From: Blastobasis lacticolella
Taxonomy: Eukaryota; Arthropoda; Insecta; Lepidoptera; Blastobasidae
NCBI GenBank assembly: GCA_905147135.1
Contig: LR990043.1
Location: 10,637,057 to 10,701,056 of the forward strand
Length of the DNA: 64,000 nucleotides
Direction of reading: 5' to 3'
Shown: piece by piece, positions 23,301 through 35,929 of the stretch
Layout: each line of letters opens with the position of its first letter
How positions within the stretch are numbered: position 1 is the stretch's first letter
Translations under genes and position numbers: made by a program
The notes under the pieces: model-generated
Databases searched by the model: none
The model's input: the letters and a program-made list of their open reading frames with translations, nothing else
Told to the model about the DNA's origin: nothing

Positions 23301-26300
23301 AGCTTTTTATCTTTATAATATCGCTAAGCCTCCACTTATTCGCGTTTTTAATTTAATGAAATCTAGCCCTACTCTATCCTACCCTATCCGACTTTCTGAG
23401 ACGGTGGACATTCTGAGACAGTGGACATTCTAATACGATGGAAGTTCTGAGACAGTCGACATTCTCCGACAGCGGACCATTTTGAGACAGTGGACATTTT
23501 GACATAGTGGACCATATGTAGATACTTCCCACGGGATCACACTATAAACAAATTTTACGCATGCGCAAGCTTATCATACATACTTGTGTGGGGTTAATCA
23601 GGTGCACCAGCGTCTGCACTATAGCGTGGTTGGTGGCGTTCTTGTGCGCGTTCAGCGGGAAGTTGCATTCGCCGCTGCAGTAGAACGCGCCGTAGCCGTC
23701 CGGCGCTATTATCCAGTCCTATAGAATCGTTTTAAAAGTTAGGGCCAGGGTCAGTTTAGAAGTACTTGAGAAAGCTGTCATAATGTAAAAAGATGACTTA
23801 ACCAGAAAATTACGTCCCTCAAAATGAGTCAATTTCGTTAGTCAACCCAGAAAATTATTTAGAACGAACATGACGTACGTCTGAATTGGCTTTTTAAGAA
23901 AATGACCTCCCTTGACAAGAGGCCAGATAAAGTTCAAGATAACCTAGTAGAAAGTTTCAATATATTTCAGATAAGTTATCTGAAATATATTCAATTTTTG
24001 TTCCACGACTCTCTGATATCTGTATCAGGTAGATAAAGTGTTGAAGTGGTTGTTAAGTTACCAGATGCTACAGCTATTTTGCGAGACGTGTAACAAAAAT
24101 CTAGTATCAAACAGGGATGACAAGATGGGATTTAGTCTTGAAGGCGTCTCATTATTTATTTATTATATAGCAATGTCTACGTCGACTTCATCCTTATACA
24201 GAGATAGAGTTTAGACATAGACATTAGGTGCTTTATTCATCAAAATATAACAAAAAAATGGATTTATTATAGGATCGGGTAGACTATAGCTCAGAGTTAG
24301 ACAGAAAGTCATTTTTATATTCAAATACTATGATGACATAACGTAACATACTCGAACGCGTCATTCGATTCTTCAATTTAGCAATTCTTTTGTACTTTCA
24401 GTGTATTATTATGATTTAATAGTTTACTATAATATCAAGTAGGTACTTATGTTATAAGCAGATACTTAATAAAAACGAGAAAAAGCACTAAAATGTTTAT
24501 AGGTGTTATAAAAAATGGTTAGATAAACGGATCATGGGAGTGCTACTAACCTGCCACTCGAGGTCCTTGAAGCTGACGTACAAAGTTTGGATTTCGCAGC
24601 TTCTTGTCGTCCAGTGCGACGTATCTAAAAATAAATTATTATAATTAATTAACATTAACGAGAGAAGTGTCGCAGATATGATTGAGGAGGCTAGGCTGCT
24701 CTGGTTTGGTCACGTTTTACGTAAGCCTCAGGAATAGATAGGAATTAGGTGCCTAAACCTGTTGGTATCAGGTAATTGATGTTAATTAGAGCAAAATCGA
24801 TAGCTTTATTTATAAGAACTGAATTCTCAAAATGTTGTTATACTATTATAGAGAGTACTATTTAACTGGGTACTTGAGGTAAGTACACATGGGTATAGAA
24901 TTACGCTAACCTGTCAAAGGGTTCCTCAGATACGGCTCAGAGTAGCCGTGGCTCCAGCGGCGGGCCTCTCGCTTGCGCCGCGCCGTGGGGTCCGCCGTCC
25001 CCAGCTTGGGTCCATTCTTGAAGAAAGCTACCACGAACGGCTGCTTACCCTCCAGCCCCACGCCGCGGGGCTCCTCCAAGCCAATCTCCTCAGGTTTCAC
25101 GTGGCGCTCTTGAAGGAAATGAAACAAAACTTTATGTTCACTTCAGTAAATGTACCTAAGTGTAGGTGTGCTTGATAGGTTCACAACTAGGACGATTCGG
25201 ATGTGGAATGAGCTCCCAGACACAGTGTTTCCTATGACATGGGATCGTTCAAGAGGTATATTAGAGGTCTCTTCAGAGGCGGGCAACGCATTGGCGACTC
25301 CCCTGGTGTTGCTGATGTCCATAGGTGGCGGTGACCACTTTCCATCAGGTGACCCGTTTGCCTGTTTGTCTGCCGTATAACATTAAAAAAAAAATAGGTA
25401 GGTAGGGCTTTTATTCCCAACTTCATCTCACAACAATGTAGCCTAACCAAATCGAAAATATCTAGCTACCTACTCGTAAAATAATGTACGCGGTAAGAAA
25501 GCCGGATAATACTTTTAAAATGTCTATTGGTGACGGCGATAGTTTAGACATTACTTTAAACGCGTTTGATAGTAACTGTTCTGGACACGTACAGAGGTAT
25601 GCAAAAATCTTTCATTGCTATGCAAACAAACGAACGAGCAAACTTTGGTAAATAAAAATTACCTACCGATTTCATAATTTGGCCAAATAATAAGTAAATA
25701 AGTATGATAACTTGTACGTATTACATCAACAAAAATTGTAATTCTCTATTTTGACAAATTTTAAAACAAGTCAGACGGGGTTGACTTGGTATCTAGCAGC
25801 TTTGCATAATATGGTCCTTATTAGCGAGCTTTATTGTATAAAGTCCAGACCCGGATTTCTCAAACACAATTTGCAAAGGCAGAATTTTTCTCCTTATCTC
25901 TTTCCTTCTAAAGAAGTAACCAAGGACGACCCTTTCCGGATCAGATACAGAAAAATATTGTCAGGACTTTGCACCAATGAAAGATAGGTATGTAGGCTTT
26001 ACCTGGTTGCGAATGCGGGTGTATGGTGAGGAAGAGCCCGCGGTTATCGGCGGGCGCGGCGAGCCAGGCGGCCAATGCGTCCGTCACGTTCAGCTCGAGC
26101 CAGCCTTCGGCACCAGAGCTCGCGTTCACCGCCGCCACCCGCTCTAGCTGTAGACCCCTGGAAACATAACGGTTAGGTATCATAATTTCCGCTATTCAGT
26201 AGAGTGGGTTGTCAATAATTAAAAAAGCTTAACTTGATATAGATTAATGCATTCATTAAGTGTTTAAATTTTTAAACCAACCTAGGTAAGGTACCAAGAT

Positions 26301-29300
26301 GGAAATGTACCGAGGTACTTAAGTAATGTACGTAGGTATCAGTGTGATAAATGAATTTATAATTTACTGACCAATAAGCAGGCTTGATAAGAGAATGTAA
26401 TTATACATATCAATAATAAATTCTCAGCTTCTGTTAGCGATTTCATTTGAGCATAACAGGATCGAATAAAATATATAAAGTTCTGCCAGAACTTAGTACA
26501 CCACTAGATTATATCTTAGAGGTCAGAACTTGAAAACAAAATAAGAATTAGAATAACCTAACTGCCGTTAGTCCAGGTTAAGCAGAAAGATATCTACTTT
26601 CGCACGGAATGAAAGTATACCTACCGAATGCAAACTTAATATTATATAGGCATGTTAATTTCACATTATAAATGAAGTTACCATGCCGTTAAAGTACTGT
26701 AGGTGGGCTTACTCGCATCAAATTACCGACAGAGCATCGGAGTCGGGGTGAGTGTTGATAAGTTCCTCCCTAATTAATATTAAGTATATTACTAGTAAAT
26801 CAACAAAGAGTAAATTCCAATATAATAAGTAGGCATTTGTCTATCAACTCAAATGGTGCCGTAATTTTTAAGATTTAATAAGAACATTTGTATTTCCTTT
26901 ACAAATTAATTGGACCAAAAATTGTACATATCTACTATTTAGATAAAATCGATAAAATGTTTTGACTCATTTTTATATTTAAGTATATAATATGCACAAA
27001 CAGTTTAGCGCTTGCTGTAGATCAAGTGCACAGTTTTTATTTTGATCTTTTTATTCAAGTATGTTAGTGGCCTGCCTGATGGTAAGCTGTCACCGCAGCC
27101 CAAAGACTGCTATATACTAGCCGCAGCCTATGGACGTTGGCAATACTATACCAAGGGCATCACTGACTCCGTAAAACCTTTTTACCCCTTTCTTTTTTAA
27201 TCAATAACATAAGTTTCCCCGTTTAGCTTTTCGTTTAAACTACATACCCGTTGTTATCGACGCTGAGTACACGATGCGCTACCACGGTGTAAAGCGCGGG
27301 GGGCTGTGGCTCTGTCAGCGCAGACGCAGGCGCAGGCGCCTGGTGCACACGGAGCTCCGCGGAGAGTAGCCCGGCCGTGCCGCCCGGCGGCCCTGACACC
27401 TCGAACCATACGTGGCGGCCGTGGCCGTGACGCAGCGCGCCCAGGTGGTGCTCTGGAAGGACACAATGATAAATTTAGTTCATTTTTCGTCATCTTCCAC
27501 ATTTGGTATTGAAGATGTAGGACTGAGCCGTCTTCCACAGCAATTGGCTTTGTGCCTCTTGCTTCCTTCGCCTCCCTACCACCTTTACAAGGTCGTCCGT
27601 CCGGGGAGCTACCCTAAGCTGCGATGCCGGTTCGTTTTTTTAATTATCAGTAGACTTGCATTTGACCTCAACTCACCTGACGGAAAGCGATGATGTGGTC
27701 AAAGATGTAGCATGCGTGCCTAAAAGATACCTATTCACTCTTCCTAAATCATATCCCATCCTATCATATCCCGGTTGTTTTGTGCCTCTGTCTCATTAAA
27801 GCTTTTTTATACCAATATAGTGAACGTGAAGCTATAGTAAGCCTATGGGATTGTATACGTGAAGTATGTTTGTGAAGCTGTAGTTTGTAGTACGCCACAG
27901 CCGCACGCCACCGCTTTGACGAACCGTTGATGGACTGCTTGCGGCGATGTACAGACCCCGACTCGGGTCATTCGAGAAAGACTCAGGCTGAATTTCCAAA
28001 TGAAGATAAAGATTTAAATGATGTAACGGTCTCTCTGGTGTAAATTTAGTGTTGTAACTGTATCAAGAAAAATGCCCTGAGCATGGACTTACTTGGGTAG
28101 TAAGTCCATGGCCCTGAGTGAATGTTATCTTTTTTTTTCAGTTTATCCGAGTCTGTTCTATTTCACTGTGTTGTAGTGTCTATGTATCTTGTTTTAGTCT
28201 GCCTTTTTACAGTAATCTCTTTCTGGGATCTCGATACACTTCTCACTTCTATTGTAATTCGCTGTTGTTGCACGTATCTCCATGTGGTGACGAAGGGTGC
28301 ACATAGGGTACTGCTATCAATGAGGAGTTTTCCATTAGGTATTGATAGTTGGTTTCAAAAAGCATCAATAGATGGCACTCCTACAATTTTGGTAATCTTT
28401 TTATAATCTGTATGATGGTGGCAGTGATTTCATGCAGCCAACTAATACTAAACTTAAAAATAAAATGTTTATTAATATAAACATAACTGTTAAAGGTTGA
28501 ACGAAATGTAAAAAGAAATATTTACAGAAGTTGGCACTATGTTCCATTATTATTACAACCTCTAAATTGGTTGAAAACTATTGACAAATACAATATTATC
28601 CAATACAACGTACCCAGTGTTTATATCCTGTCTGCTAAGAACCTATTTCAAGCGATTATCAATTACCAACATTGTCGGAGCGCCATCTAGTGAATGGTTA
28701 AGAATGCTTTAGATACCTATTGGAAAACTGCTCATTTGATTGGAAAGCGTGCCTTTTGACACAGCAGTAGGTAAAATCTTATTGTCGCCGCATTTTATAT
28801 TTGTCAAGATTTTTTTCTTTTAGCATTAGATATAAGTACTTTAATATAGGTGTTCCGCACGTTTATCCTCCGGATCTAAATGCTGGCGAATAGCGATAGT
28901 GTTCATTTTTTGTTAACGCTAATTCGCCCGTTGGCTAACACTTCGATTTACTTCGAGAAGGTTTCATAAATTTGATCGCGCGTGGTTACAATAAATAGGC
29001 ATAATTCTAGTAAAGCAAAACACAGTAAGCTTGCAGTAGGTAGGTGGGTGATTCGCATGCAAAATAGGTACCTAGTGGAATGTCGAACAGGTGTACACCT
29101 AGTCAAGTCACCAGACAACTGTAACCTGATTCCCATTGCACGTGTAACACATAAAATAAATTATTATTAAGTAGCTTCGAGATGGCTCGTGCTGTGATTT
29201 ATTTCGAATCAACTAAAATTATAATATAAATGTAAGTAGGTATACTTACTACTTATATGCTTTATCTACTTATACCAATAAAATTGTTTAACCATGAACC

Positions 29301-32300
29301 TTTCTGCTGTCCTTGTTGCTCGATTTAGGAGTTGCAGGTTTACACAGATTATACCTGGACTTTCATTAATGAAGTAAGTATTACATTTCAATTTGTTTAT
29401 CTCTAGCGTATAAGTAATATTTCCATGTATAAATTCAGACACCTGTTGTTTGGACACGCAGATTAATTAAAAAATTATATCAAACTTTAATTAAAGTTCT
29501 CCGTCATTATTTAGGTGTGTTAAAAGATTTGCTTCAATGTAGCTAATGTACCTAGGTACTGGCAAAGTCCCTTTCGCTGCCCTAAACCGGAAAATAAAGT
29601 AGATAAATCAGGACCTGGCGAAAACAGTAATTTTTGCAACAATATAAATATGGGTAGTAGTAATTTTTTGCGTCAATAAATCTGTTAATCATAGTTTGCC
29701 TCTAAGAAGTTCCATGGCGAAGATACCAAAGATAAGACTACAATAAGTAAACATTTTATTCTTCCATTATAATCCATTAAAATCTTTGTGGTATGCGACC
29801 CGAGCAACTGGTGAGTCACCTAATGGACCTACCTGCTGCTCAACGGGGGCTCCTCTGTGTGGTCGCTGCTGAGATCTCTATTCTATCTACCGAACCTTAC
29901 CTGCCTTAATTACTTACCTGTATTTATTTATTATTCTTAAAGAAGTGAGTCATTGAATACCTGATTTTAGTTAGATATCAACTTTCTCTATTGTACCTTG
30001 TTACTAATTTCGTAGTTAAATACCTATTGCGTCTTGTAGGTAAATATCTAGCACCCCTAGGTAAACTAGATTTTTTAATGTTCGTGACGATTCTATTTTA
30101 GGCGATTAGTTCCTATTACGTACTTACCTACTTTTATAAAGTTTGTTGCAAGTGACTACTGCATAGCGTTTCCTTGTAAAATTTTGCTGCAAAAAGTAAA
30201 GCCGGTATTCAAATAACCGCCTTACTTAATTTCTACACATTGATTTGAAATCGAATGGTTTAATAAATTGAGTTATAACTGTTGTAAAGTATTCGTTAGA
30301 CTAATCTAGATATCTATGTAAATATATCTAAGTAAGTATCTATGTTTTCATTGCTGAATCGAGACTTTTTTTTACGTGTTTTATAAAAATTTGGAGCTCC
30401 TGCGCTTGCTCATTCTTACTTTCTCTTTCTGTGCTGATCCAGCCTTTTGACCCTATCATTCAATAACATGGTAAATAAGTAGGTAGGTACAACAAGGTAT
30501 ATCACATATGTAGTAAAGAGGCTGATCACTATGTCTAATTCGCAAAATCTCTACATAAATATCAGAAGGCCTTTCATCAAATTGACAATTTTATAAAGTA
30601 GACACTCATGAACATTATTCAATATTGTACAAAAAATAACTAAATTAATGAGGTACTTAATAAGTCTTATCTACAGAAAAGGTAACTATTTTGTCGCGAG
30701 TATAATACCTAGGCTACTTTTGTAGCGGTTAAATAACGACCACTTTATGAGCATTGAAAAGGTAGGTACCTACTTAGTTTTTTTTTTTTTTCTAGTAAGT
30801 ATATTTATGAGAGAAACCCGTCAGCAAGGCAGTATTACGTGCTCGCCTTCATCGCCTTTGGCTCTTGTCGTGAGTAATTATGAACGTAGTGTCTACCGCA
30901 CTACTACTTTACGTCCAGCACATTCGAATCATAATGGTACCATTATATTAGATATTTAAGTTAATGCCACAATGGTCAAACTCGTAAGTGAGTCGTTCTC
31001 TCATTTCGTCCAAATTTTGACGTTTTCAGATAATGTATTTTTTAGTAGTTTGGCGTACATGGCGATAACAATAATTATGCCTCGGGAATAGATTCGGACC
31101 TTAGCGCCCACCATATTACCTTCCGCAAAAAGAACATTGTCGAAGGCCTGAAATTTAAAAACATTAAATAAAAATGCAGAGGTTGATTTGTTTCGATGTG
31201 TAAAGGACAAGGAATAGAAAGAATAGATAGAATAGGAAGAAGGAAAGGAGGAAGGGTTTGTAATAGGTAAGGCAAACTTTAGGATTCCCAGAGTACTTAA
31301 CTTTATCATTATTATTTACTTACCGATAACCTACAGTCATGAAAGGCTGGTTTGGTTTGTTTACGTCTTACAGCACAAGTAAAGGGGGAAATCCAAAACT
31401 ATTAATTTGTAGATGTACCTACGTGTCGTTCAAAAATAAATACCTACAATTCCATAAGAAAAGGGCTCAAAAGCCGTTTTACAATTCGCCAAAACTAAGA
31501 GCGTGTTGCTCGTAAACGGTGACGAATTAAAAAATATCAAAACCGTTCTCCCTTACGATGCACTGTTTTCGAATTAAAGACGAAAAAATAAATATAAAAT
31601 ATTCAGTTTTTATAAAGCCCACATGTTACAAGACAAAAACCTGATATTCGGATTCAGCTCCCTAAAAACAATATGAAATCATTAAAAAATATAATGCCGC
31701 AATTATGTTATGAAATTAGTACGGTTTTATTGGACAAAAATTAAAGTATAAATAAATAAAAATGCTTGGACAATTCACAGCACTCCATCTAGCCCAAAAG
31801 TACCTAAGCAAAGCTTGTGTTATGGGTGCTAGATAACTGATAAACTACTTATATACTCTTTAAATACCTACATATTTATTATACATACACATTTCAATAA
31901 ATTTAATAAGTAAACTAAACATACACATTTTAGGTCTTCATAATAGGAATCAATATAATTGAGACGAATTTGAAAACTTTTGGTTTTGTGTTATTTATAA
32001 GCCTCTACACGAAGTTCGGTCGAGATGAGAACGAACCAAGTACGTAACATTGATCATCAATTTGCCTAAGTTGCGGGAATTACCTAATTAGCATAGCCTT
32101 TGTTTACATTATCTTATAAACATTCTGGAATCGAGTACAAACCCGGCTACTGTAGGCAGGCCGCTGCTGCACGAAGTAGATAAGTTTGCTATATTTAGAT
32201 CTATACCTACTTTAAATATAATGTTAAATGTTTACTAGAACGGAGTCATATAAAATCACCATCTACGATTAGTGATTGGATTGGGATCTTATTTTACTTC

Positions 32301-33181
32301 CTTGCCAATGAACGCATATGTTGCCTTAACTCTCTTGCATTGTAGCCGTGGATTTGAAATGGAGTTGTAAATTCATCATATTCCGACCACCGCAATCTAC
32401 TGCTAAACATAGGCCTCACTTACACAGGTCCACTATTTCTTTTATATAAGTGTAAATTATGTATTTCAAAGTCTGCGCAGTAGAAGCCGCGAACAAAATG
32501 TATTAAAAATTTAATATTTTGTCAGCCATATTAGGGGCTTGCAATATTCCTCGTGATCGTAGGTATGTCAGTTGTTACAAATATTTCAAACAATATCCAA
32601 AAATAACATAGTTTCTACCTATAGATACTATATTATGGCATATAGGTGTATATACTTACGTTAGCTTTGTTTAAGATGAGTGTTATTGTACTCGTACTTG
32701 TGCTAATAAGTTGAATACACTATTTAACAGAAAATATCGCTTGTTGTCACTAAGTACACTACCTATCTGGAAAGTTACGTTAGCCAAATATTCAAAATCG
32801 GAACATACTTTTGCTCTGGTAGGTCATTATGAGGTCGCTCTCGTCGATGGCCTGCTGCTCCTCGCCGCTGAGCGCCATTTCGGAGCTGCGCGTGGGCCGC
32901 GCCTGCTCGTGCTCCTCCGCCAGCTGCTTGTACACGTCCATTAGGAAGCTGGGCGCCGACCGCTCCAGCGCGGGCGCGCGGGCTCGCCGCGGCCGCTCTC
33001 CCAACCCCAACAGATCCAAAATCTCGTGTTCTACCACTATTCGCTCGTGGCGCGTCATCGAGTGATGTATGATCGTCTGGTCGACGCCATTGTCGATATA
33101 CAACCCGGACAGAGCAGCCTCGGTTATCGCGATAAACAGCACAAAACACGCGCAGCGCCACGCCGCCTGCGAGGCAGCCAT
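20262..33181 (-). CDS. gbb: Glass bottom boat / 60A, BMP5/6/7/8-type secreted ligand
   Basis: Complete TGF-beta superfamily ligand of 421 residues in seven exons: 33181-32809, 27452-27248, 26157-26003, 25108-24911, 24624-24551, 23718-23584, 20387-20262. Phases are 1, 2, 1, 1, 0, 0 and all junctions are GT-AG. The start MAASQAAW opens a signal peptide; longer in-frame upstream ATGs give an implausible basic leader. The propeptide carries [34 protein letters not shown] and [12 protein letters not shown] furin site RRKR (288-291) releases a 130-residue mature chain. Mature cysteines are at 320, 349, 353, 386, 418 and 420, six in all. The seventh, expected at 385, is serine (PKPSCAP in place of PKPCCAP). 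In flies gbb signals through BMP receptors to Mad, for example in synapse growth and fat-body physiology. No second C-terminal exon with the usual CC pair was seen. Confidence 0.95.
20420..20850 (+). mobile_element. 5'-truncated Jockey/CR1-type LINE in gbb intron 6
   Basis: Starts abruptly at CAAACAAGCAAGTT, matching the decayed element at 39.1 kb, and keeps an open C-terminal frame ([36 protein letters not shown], ending ADVHRRR). It ends with the family tail and an A run. It sits 33 bases upstream of the gbb exon 7 acceptor, in antisense orientation. The intact frame suggests a young insertion. Confidence 0.85.
21276..21472 (+). repeat. 17-bp minisatellite, left arm
   Basis: About ten diverged copies of a unit near ACTGTATCAAAATGTCC. 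The same unit occurs in reverse complement at 23390-23520. Confidence 0.7.
21683..22400 (-). mobile_element. RTE-type LINE, 3' part
   Basis: The minus strand reads [27 protein letters not shown], then after a frameshift [20 protein letters not shown] and [18 protein letters not shown], typical of RTE-type reverse transcriptases. It ends in a short ATC repeat (plus-strand ATCATCATCATC), as RTE elements do. 5' truncated. Confidence 0.85.
22560..23060 (-). mobile_element. Second RTE-like LINE, C-terminal fragment
   Basis: A minus-strand frame reads [53 protein letters not shown] and [15 protein letters not shown]. It is a different family from the neighbouring fragment. Short relatives are at 24660-24740, 34030-34240 and 54015-54120. 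Confidence 0.8.
23390..23520 (-). repeat. 17-bp minisatellite, right arm (opposite orientation)
   Basis: About seven copies of a 17-bp unit near GAGACAGTGGACATTCT. It ends about 65 bases from the gbb exon 6 donor. Confidence 0.75.
23584..23718 (-). CDS. gbb: gbb exon 6 (knot cysteines 2 and 3)
   Basis: Encodes [20 protein letters not shown] and the helix [17 protein letters not shown], nearly as in vertebrate BMP7. The NAT sequon conserved in this ligand group is present. Phase 0 at both ends. Confidence 0.94.
24551..24624 (-). CDS. gbb: gbb exon 5 (first knot cysteine)
   Basis: A 74-base exon too short to stand out as an open frame. It reads [20 protein letters not shown] followed by LEWQ, the opening strand of the mature cystine-knot domain, and carries knot cysteine 1. 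Acceptor TTTTTAG, donor GTTAGT. Confidence 0.92.
24660..24740 (+). mobile_element. RTE-like LINE fragment in gbb intron 4
   Basis: Plus frame reads [20 protein letters not shown] then a stop. Only 80 bases remain. Confidence 0.65.
24911..25108 (-). CDS. gbb: gbb exon 4 (end of propeptide, furin site, mature N-terminus)
   Basis: Encodes the end of the propeptide ([14 protein letters not shown], like QPFMIGFFRGPEL in fly), the processing site ARRKR and the first 19 residues of the mature chain. Donor is GTTAGC, a weaker but acceptable form. Confidence 0.9.
25172..25395 (+). mobile_element. Jockey/CR1-type LINE tail in gbb intron 3
   Basis: Reads [16 protein letters not shown], then a frameshift and the same tail as the copy in gbb intron 6, with an A run. 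Confidence 0.8.
26003..26157 (-). CDS. gbb: gbb exon 3 (propeptide, WLELNVT segment)
   Basis: Encodes [20 protein letters not shown] onwards; the family-typical ELNVTDAL stretch contains an N-glycosylation sequon. Enters in phase 2 and leaves in phase 1 at GTAAAG. Confidence 0.9.
27060..27190. repeat. Dispersed LINE-tail-like repeat
   Basis: CCTGCCTGATGGTAAGCTGT and the following stretch resemble 3' ends of lepidopteran LINEs. It abuts the gbb exon 2 donor. Confidence 0.4.
27248..27452 (-). CDS. gbb: gbb exon 2 (propeptide core)
   Basis: The acceptor CCTTCCAG is used so that the split codon reads Lys and the frame enters [18 protein letters not shown], matching the LRHEHGRRLWFDV stretch of fly gbb. 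A GC-rich exon with an Ala/Pro-rich middle. Ends in phase 2 at GTATGT. Confidence 0.9.
28321..28734 (+). mobile_element. Inverted-repeat element TGAGGAG family, copy 1
   Basis: Starts TGAGGAGTTTTCCATTAGGT and ends with the inverted counterpart CCTATTGGAAAACTGCTCA. Interior without coding potential. In gbb intron 1. Subterminal AGATGGCGC-type blocks occur at both ends. Confidence 0.75.
32809..33181 (-). CDS. gbb: gbb exon 1 (signal peptide and start of propeptide)
   Basis: Encodes 124 codons, ends in phase 1 at GTATGT. The hydrophobic core [11 protein letters not shown] is the signal peptide. The propeptide then follows the fly 60A pattern ([30 protein letters not shown]). The exon and its upstream flank are much more GC-rich than the surrounding DNA, as expected for a promoter-proximal first exon. 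Confidence 0.92.
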
Positions 33182-33339
33182 GTTCGCCGACTGAGCGCCC
33201 ACTCGACTGGCGAGTATTTGAACGCGCGGCGCCCTGGCCCGCGGAACCTGCCCACTCAAGGTGGGCCGCCTGCCGCCGCGCCCCCCGCACGGCCCCCGCT
33301 CTCGCATACACGCACCGTCCAACTCCAACATAAACAGTG

Positions 33340-35920
33340 AGCTGAGCAGACTTACGCCGAAGAGTACAAGAGCAATACACCTATGATCGTACCGACTTCA
33401 CTTATACGTTAGCTTTTGCTAGAGCGCTAGAGAATGTATTATTTATGCACGTGCCGTTAATTCAGGAAAAGGATGTCAGGTGGTCATTGTCTCGTTTGTG
33501 TGATGTGGTTATTATAAAAAAGTAACTTTGACGATTCATTAATTAACTTGTTACACCTCGTAAAGATCATAGGGGTGTTGTTACACCTCTGCAATCAGTT
33601 CCGAAACATTTCGACAATATCTGACATTTGTTTCAATAATCTTATCTAACCTTACGGTACGGTAGCCCTGCCTATGGCCCCCTATACTCCCTTACATACT
33701 ACTTTAAACGTCATCCTATGTGGTATTAGAGAACTTAATACTTACCTATTCCTAATTTTCTGCGTAAGTATGTAAACACCAACTAAATTAAACAAGAAAT
33801 GTATGTGGGTGGGTAGCGGATACCTACCTACTTGTAAATGTAACATCGCGCGACGTCAATTAATTAGACATTATCACCAATTACCGTTCTCGCGCGTACA
33901 GTCTGGCTGACGAAAGCAACTCCTTACGAGTTTCTTTCCTCATTGGGTTGGGACCATTAACTGTGGTATTCTAAAACATAATATGTTTGTCTTCATCAGT
34001 ACAATGTACCTACTTAATACTTGTTCCTGGCTTCGGCAAGTGTCCGCATTCCTGCTATTTCTTCCCACTTTGCCCGCTCTTCGGCATACTCCATCACTCA
34101 TCACTTCTTGGGTCTCTGGCAGGACCTCTTTCCTGATCAACTATTTCCCACGGACCTATCCCTGGGGCTACGTGCCACGTGACCAAACCAGCGTGAGGAA
34201 TGGACGTGGAGTTCGCGGACGTGTTTCGTCATTGCTGGCCATGTCTCGTAGAAATTGGAGTTCTTGAGCTTGATAAGGAGTTTAGGGTCGTAGATAACTG
34301 CTGTGAGCTCCCGCCATTTGGCTCAAGCTCCAGATAGATACGAGATTTGCCATCGGAGCGGAATGACGAAAGAAACTCCATACGGAGGTTCTACTCCGTA
34401 CCCACTCCGTAAAAGGAGTTTCTTTCTCTACCTATTGTTATTTCAGGACTCGTGCAGCATACTTGCATATATCAGTTGGAAAGTCTATTGGAAATATCTT
34501 TCAAAACCAATAATGTGCCTTTATTAAACTATTTTATTAGAAATTGATATTACCATAAAAATTAAATGCTGGTTGCACCGGGAACAAAGTATCTACCCCA
34601 AGGCTGTGAATTTTAGTACCTATAGGTTAAAAATATATATTTTTTAATTTTGATGAATAATTAGAAATTAAAAAAGGACATTGCTAACTTTGGTTCAACT
34701 CTGAACCAGGCAGATGATGCCATTTTCAAAAATGATCGATCAGAGGCGCAAAACATAAATTCATGGTGTAGAGATTTGCATTTGACGATATTTCGTTACA
34801 AATGCCAATTTGTTTTGACTCTAGTACTTTTATGTTTAGCTAGATTTTGCTCGCGACTTCGTCCGCGTGGAAATGTTTTGACAGTTTATCTATTACTATT
34901 GCTATTACCGAGCAACCATTTTAAATGACCTCGCTAATGTATACCTACTATAAGCTAGCTAGTACTACAGATAATTCAAGCTGTATCTCTGGCTCTACAA
35001 AACCTCATTAGATGAAACATACCCTAGATTTTAAGCTGGACGGCAAACTACTAAACTTTGATAACTCCATCAAAATCCATTCGGCGCCATTTACATATTT
35101 CTTTAACTTTAGCACTTTTAACATAATAGACCAGTTATGGTCCTACATCAGGTGTTCCATTTTAGAAAATAAATTACACCCTATATATGGCCCGGGCTTA
35201 ATAGCTACACAACAAAAAAGTTTCATTTAAATCCGTCGAGTAGTTCCGGAGATTGGCGTGTACAAACAACAAAAATTTAAAAAATTCTTATTCTCTTACT
35301 ATTTCTTCATCGCCCTAAATTATTTTTTTTGTAAATACATATGTTGAATGTACAGACACACTTTTTTTCTGTTTTATTATATGTATACTTAGATGTAAAT
35401 AGATAAAATGACCAGACACACTTTTTACTGTTTTATTATATGCACCTATACATTTATAGATATATGTAGGTACATAATATTTCTCTTCTTTATCAGCATC
35501 GATCTAACTAGTAATACTACCGGAACAATTTACCTCAATAATGGAACATCAGCCCCATGACAGCGTAGGTTGTTTCTAGCTAATTTTCCACAAAAAAATT
35601 ACTTTGAGTGAAAAACTAATATTATATTCAGACAGATGGTATTCAGGTGTGTAGTTAGTGACTGCCTGTACTATGGATTTGTGAAGTGGCGTGTGTTCGA
35701 TTATTATTATTATATTATGTAGTGATATGGGTACCTACTTAATATTATAAAATAAAACAAAATTTAATTTACTATATTTTATAAATAGATGTATCACAGT
35801 TGAATGTTTATAACTGTGAAATGAAAAGTGAACAAATAAAAATACTAAAAGTTTAATTTTAAATTATAAATCCTCGATCATATTATAAACTATTGCCCCC
35901 TTACCTACAGAAAACCTTTT
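33340..35920. other. Intergenic sequence upstream of gbb, no gene seen
   Basis: AT-rich. Holds an RTE fragment (34030-34240), a hairpin at 34368-34425 built on GAAAGAAACTCC and GGAGTTTCTTTC, a dispersed-repeat piece (34835-35280), and a tandem pair of about 60-bp units near 35350-35470 (AGACACACTTTTT). Confidence 0.4.
34030..34240 (-). mobile_element. RTE-like LINE fragment
   Basis: Minus-strand remnant of the FGHV / RGRP region; GGGACCTCTTTCCTGAT-like words are shared with the copy in gbb intron 6. Broken by stops. Confidence 0.5.
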
Positions 35921-35929
35921 ATCCGATGT

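Noticed and set aside
31001..31309. Minus-strand 102-codon frame with [20 protein letters not shown] after an acceptor-like TTTCAG, considered as a gbb exon
   Set aside because: Exon 1 joins exon 2 directly with correct phase and conserved sequence on both sides. Inserting this segment gives the wrong phase and has no match to the gbb propeptide.
33182..33331. Upstream in-frame ATG extending gbb by 50 residues
   Set aside because: The extension is Arg/Gly/Pro-rich and would bury the signal peptide inside the protein. The ATG at 33181 gives a normal secreted precursor.
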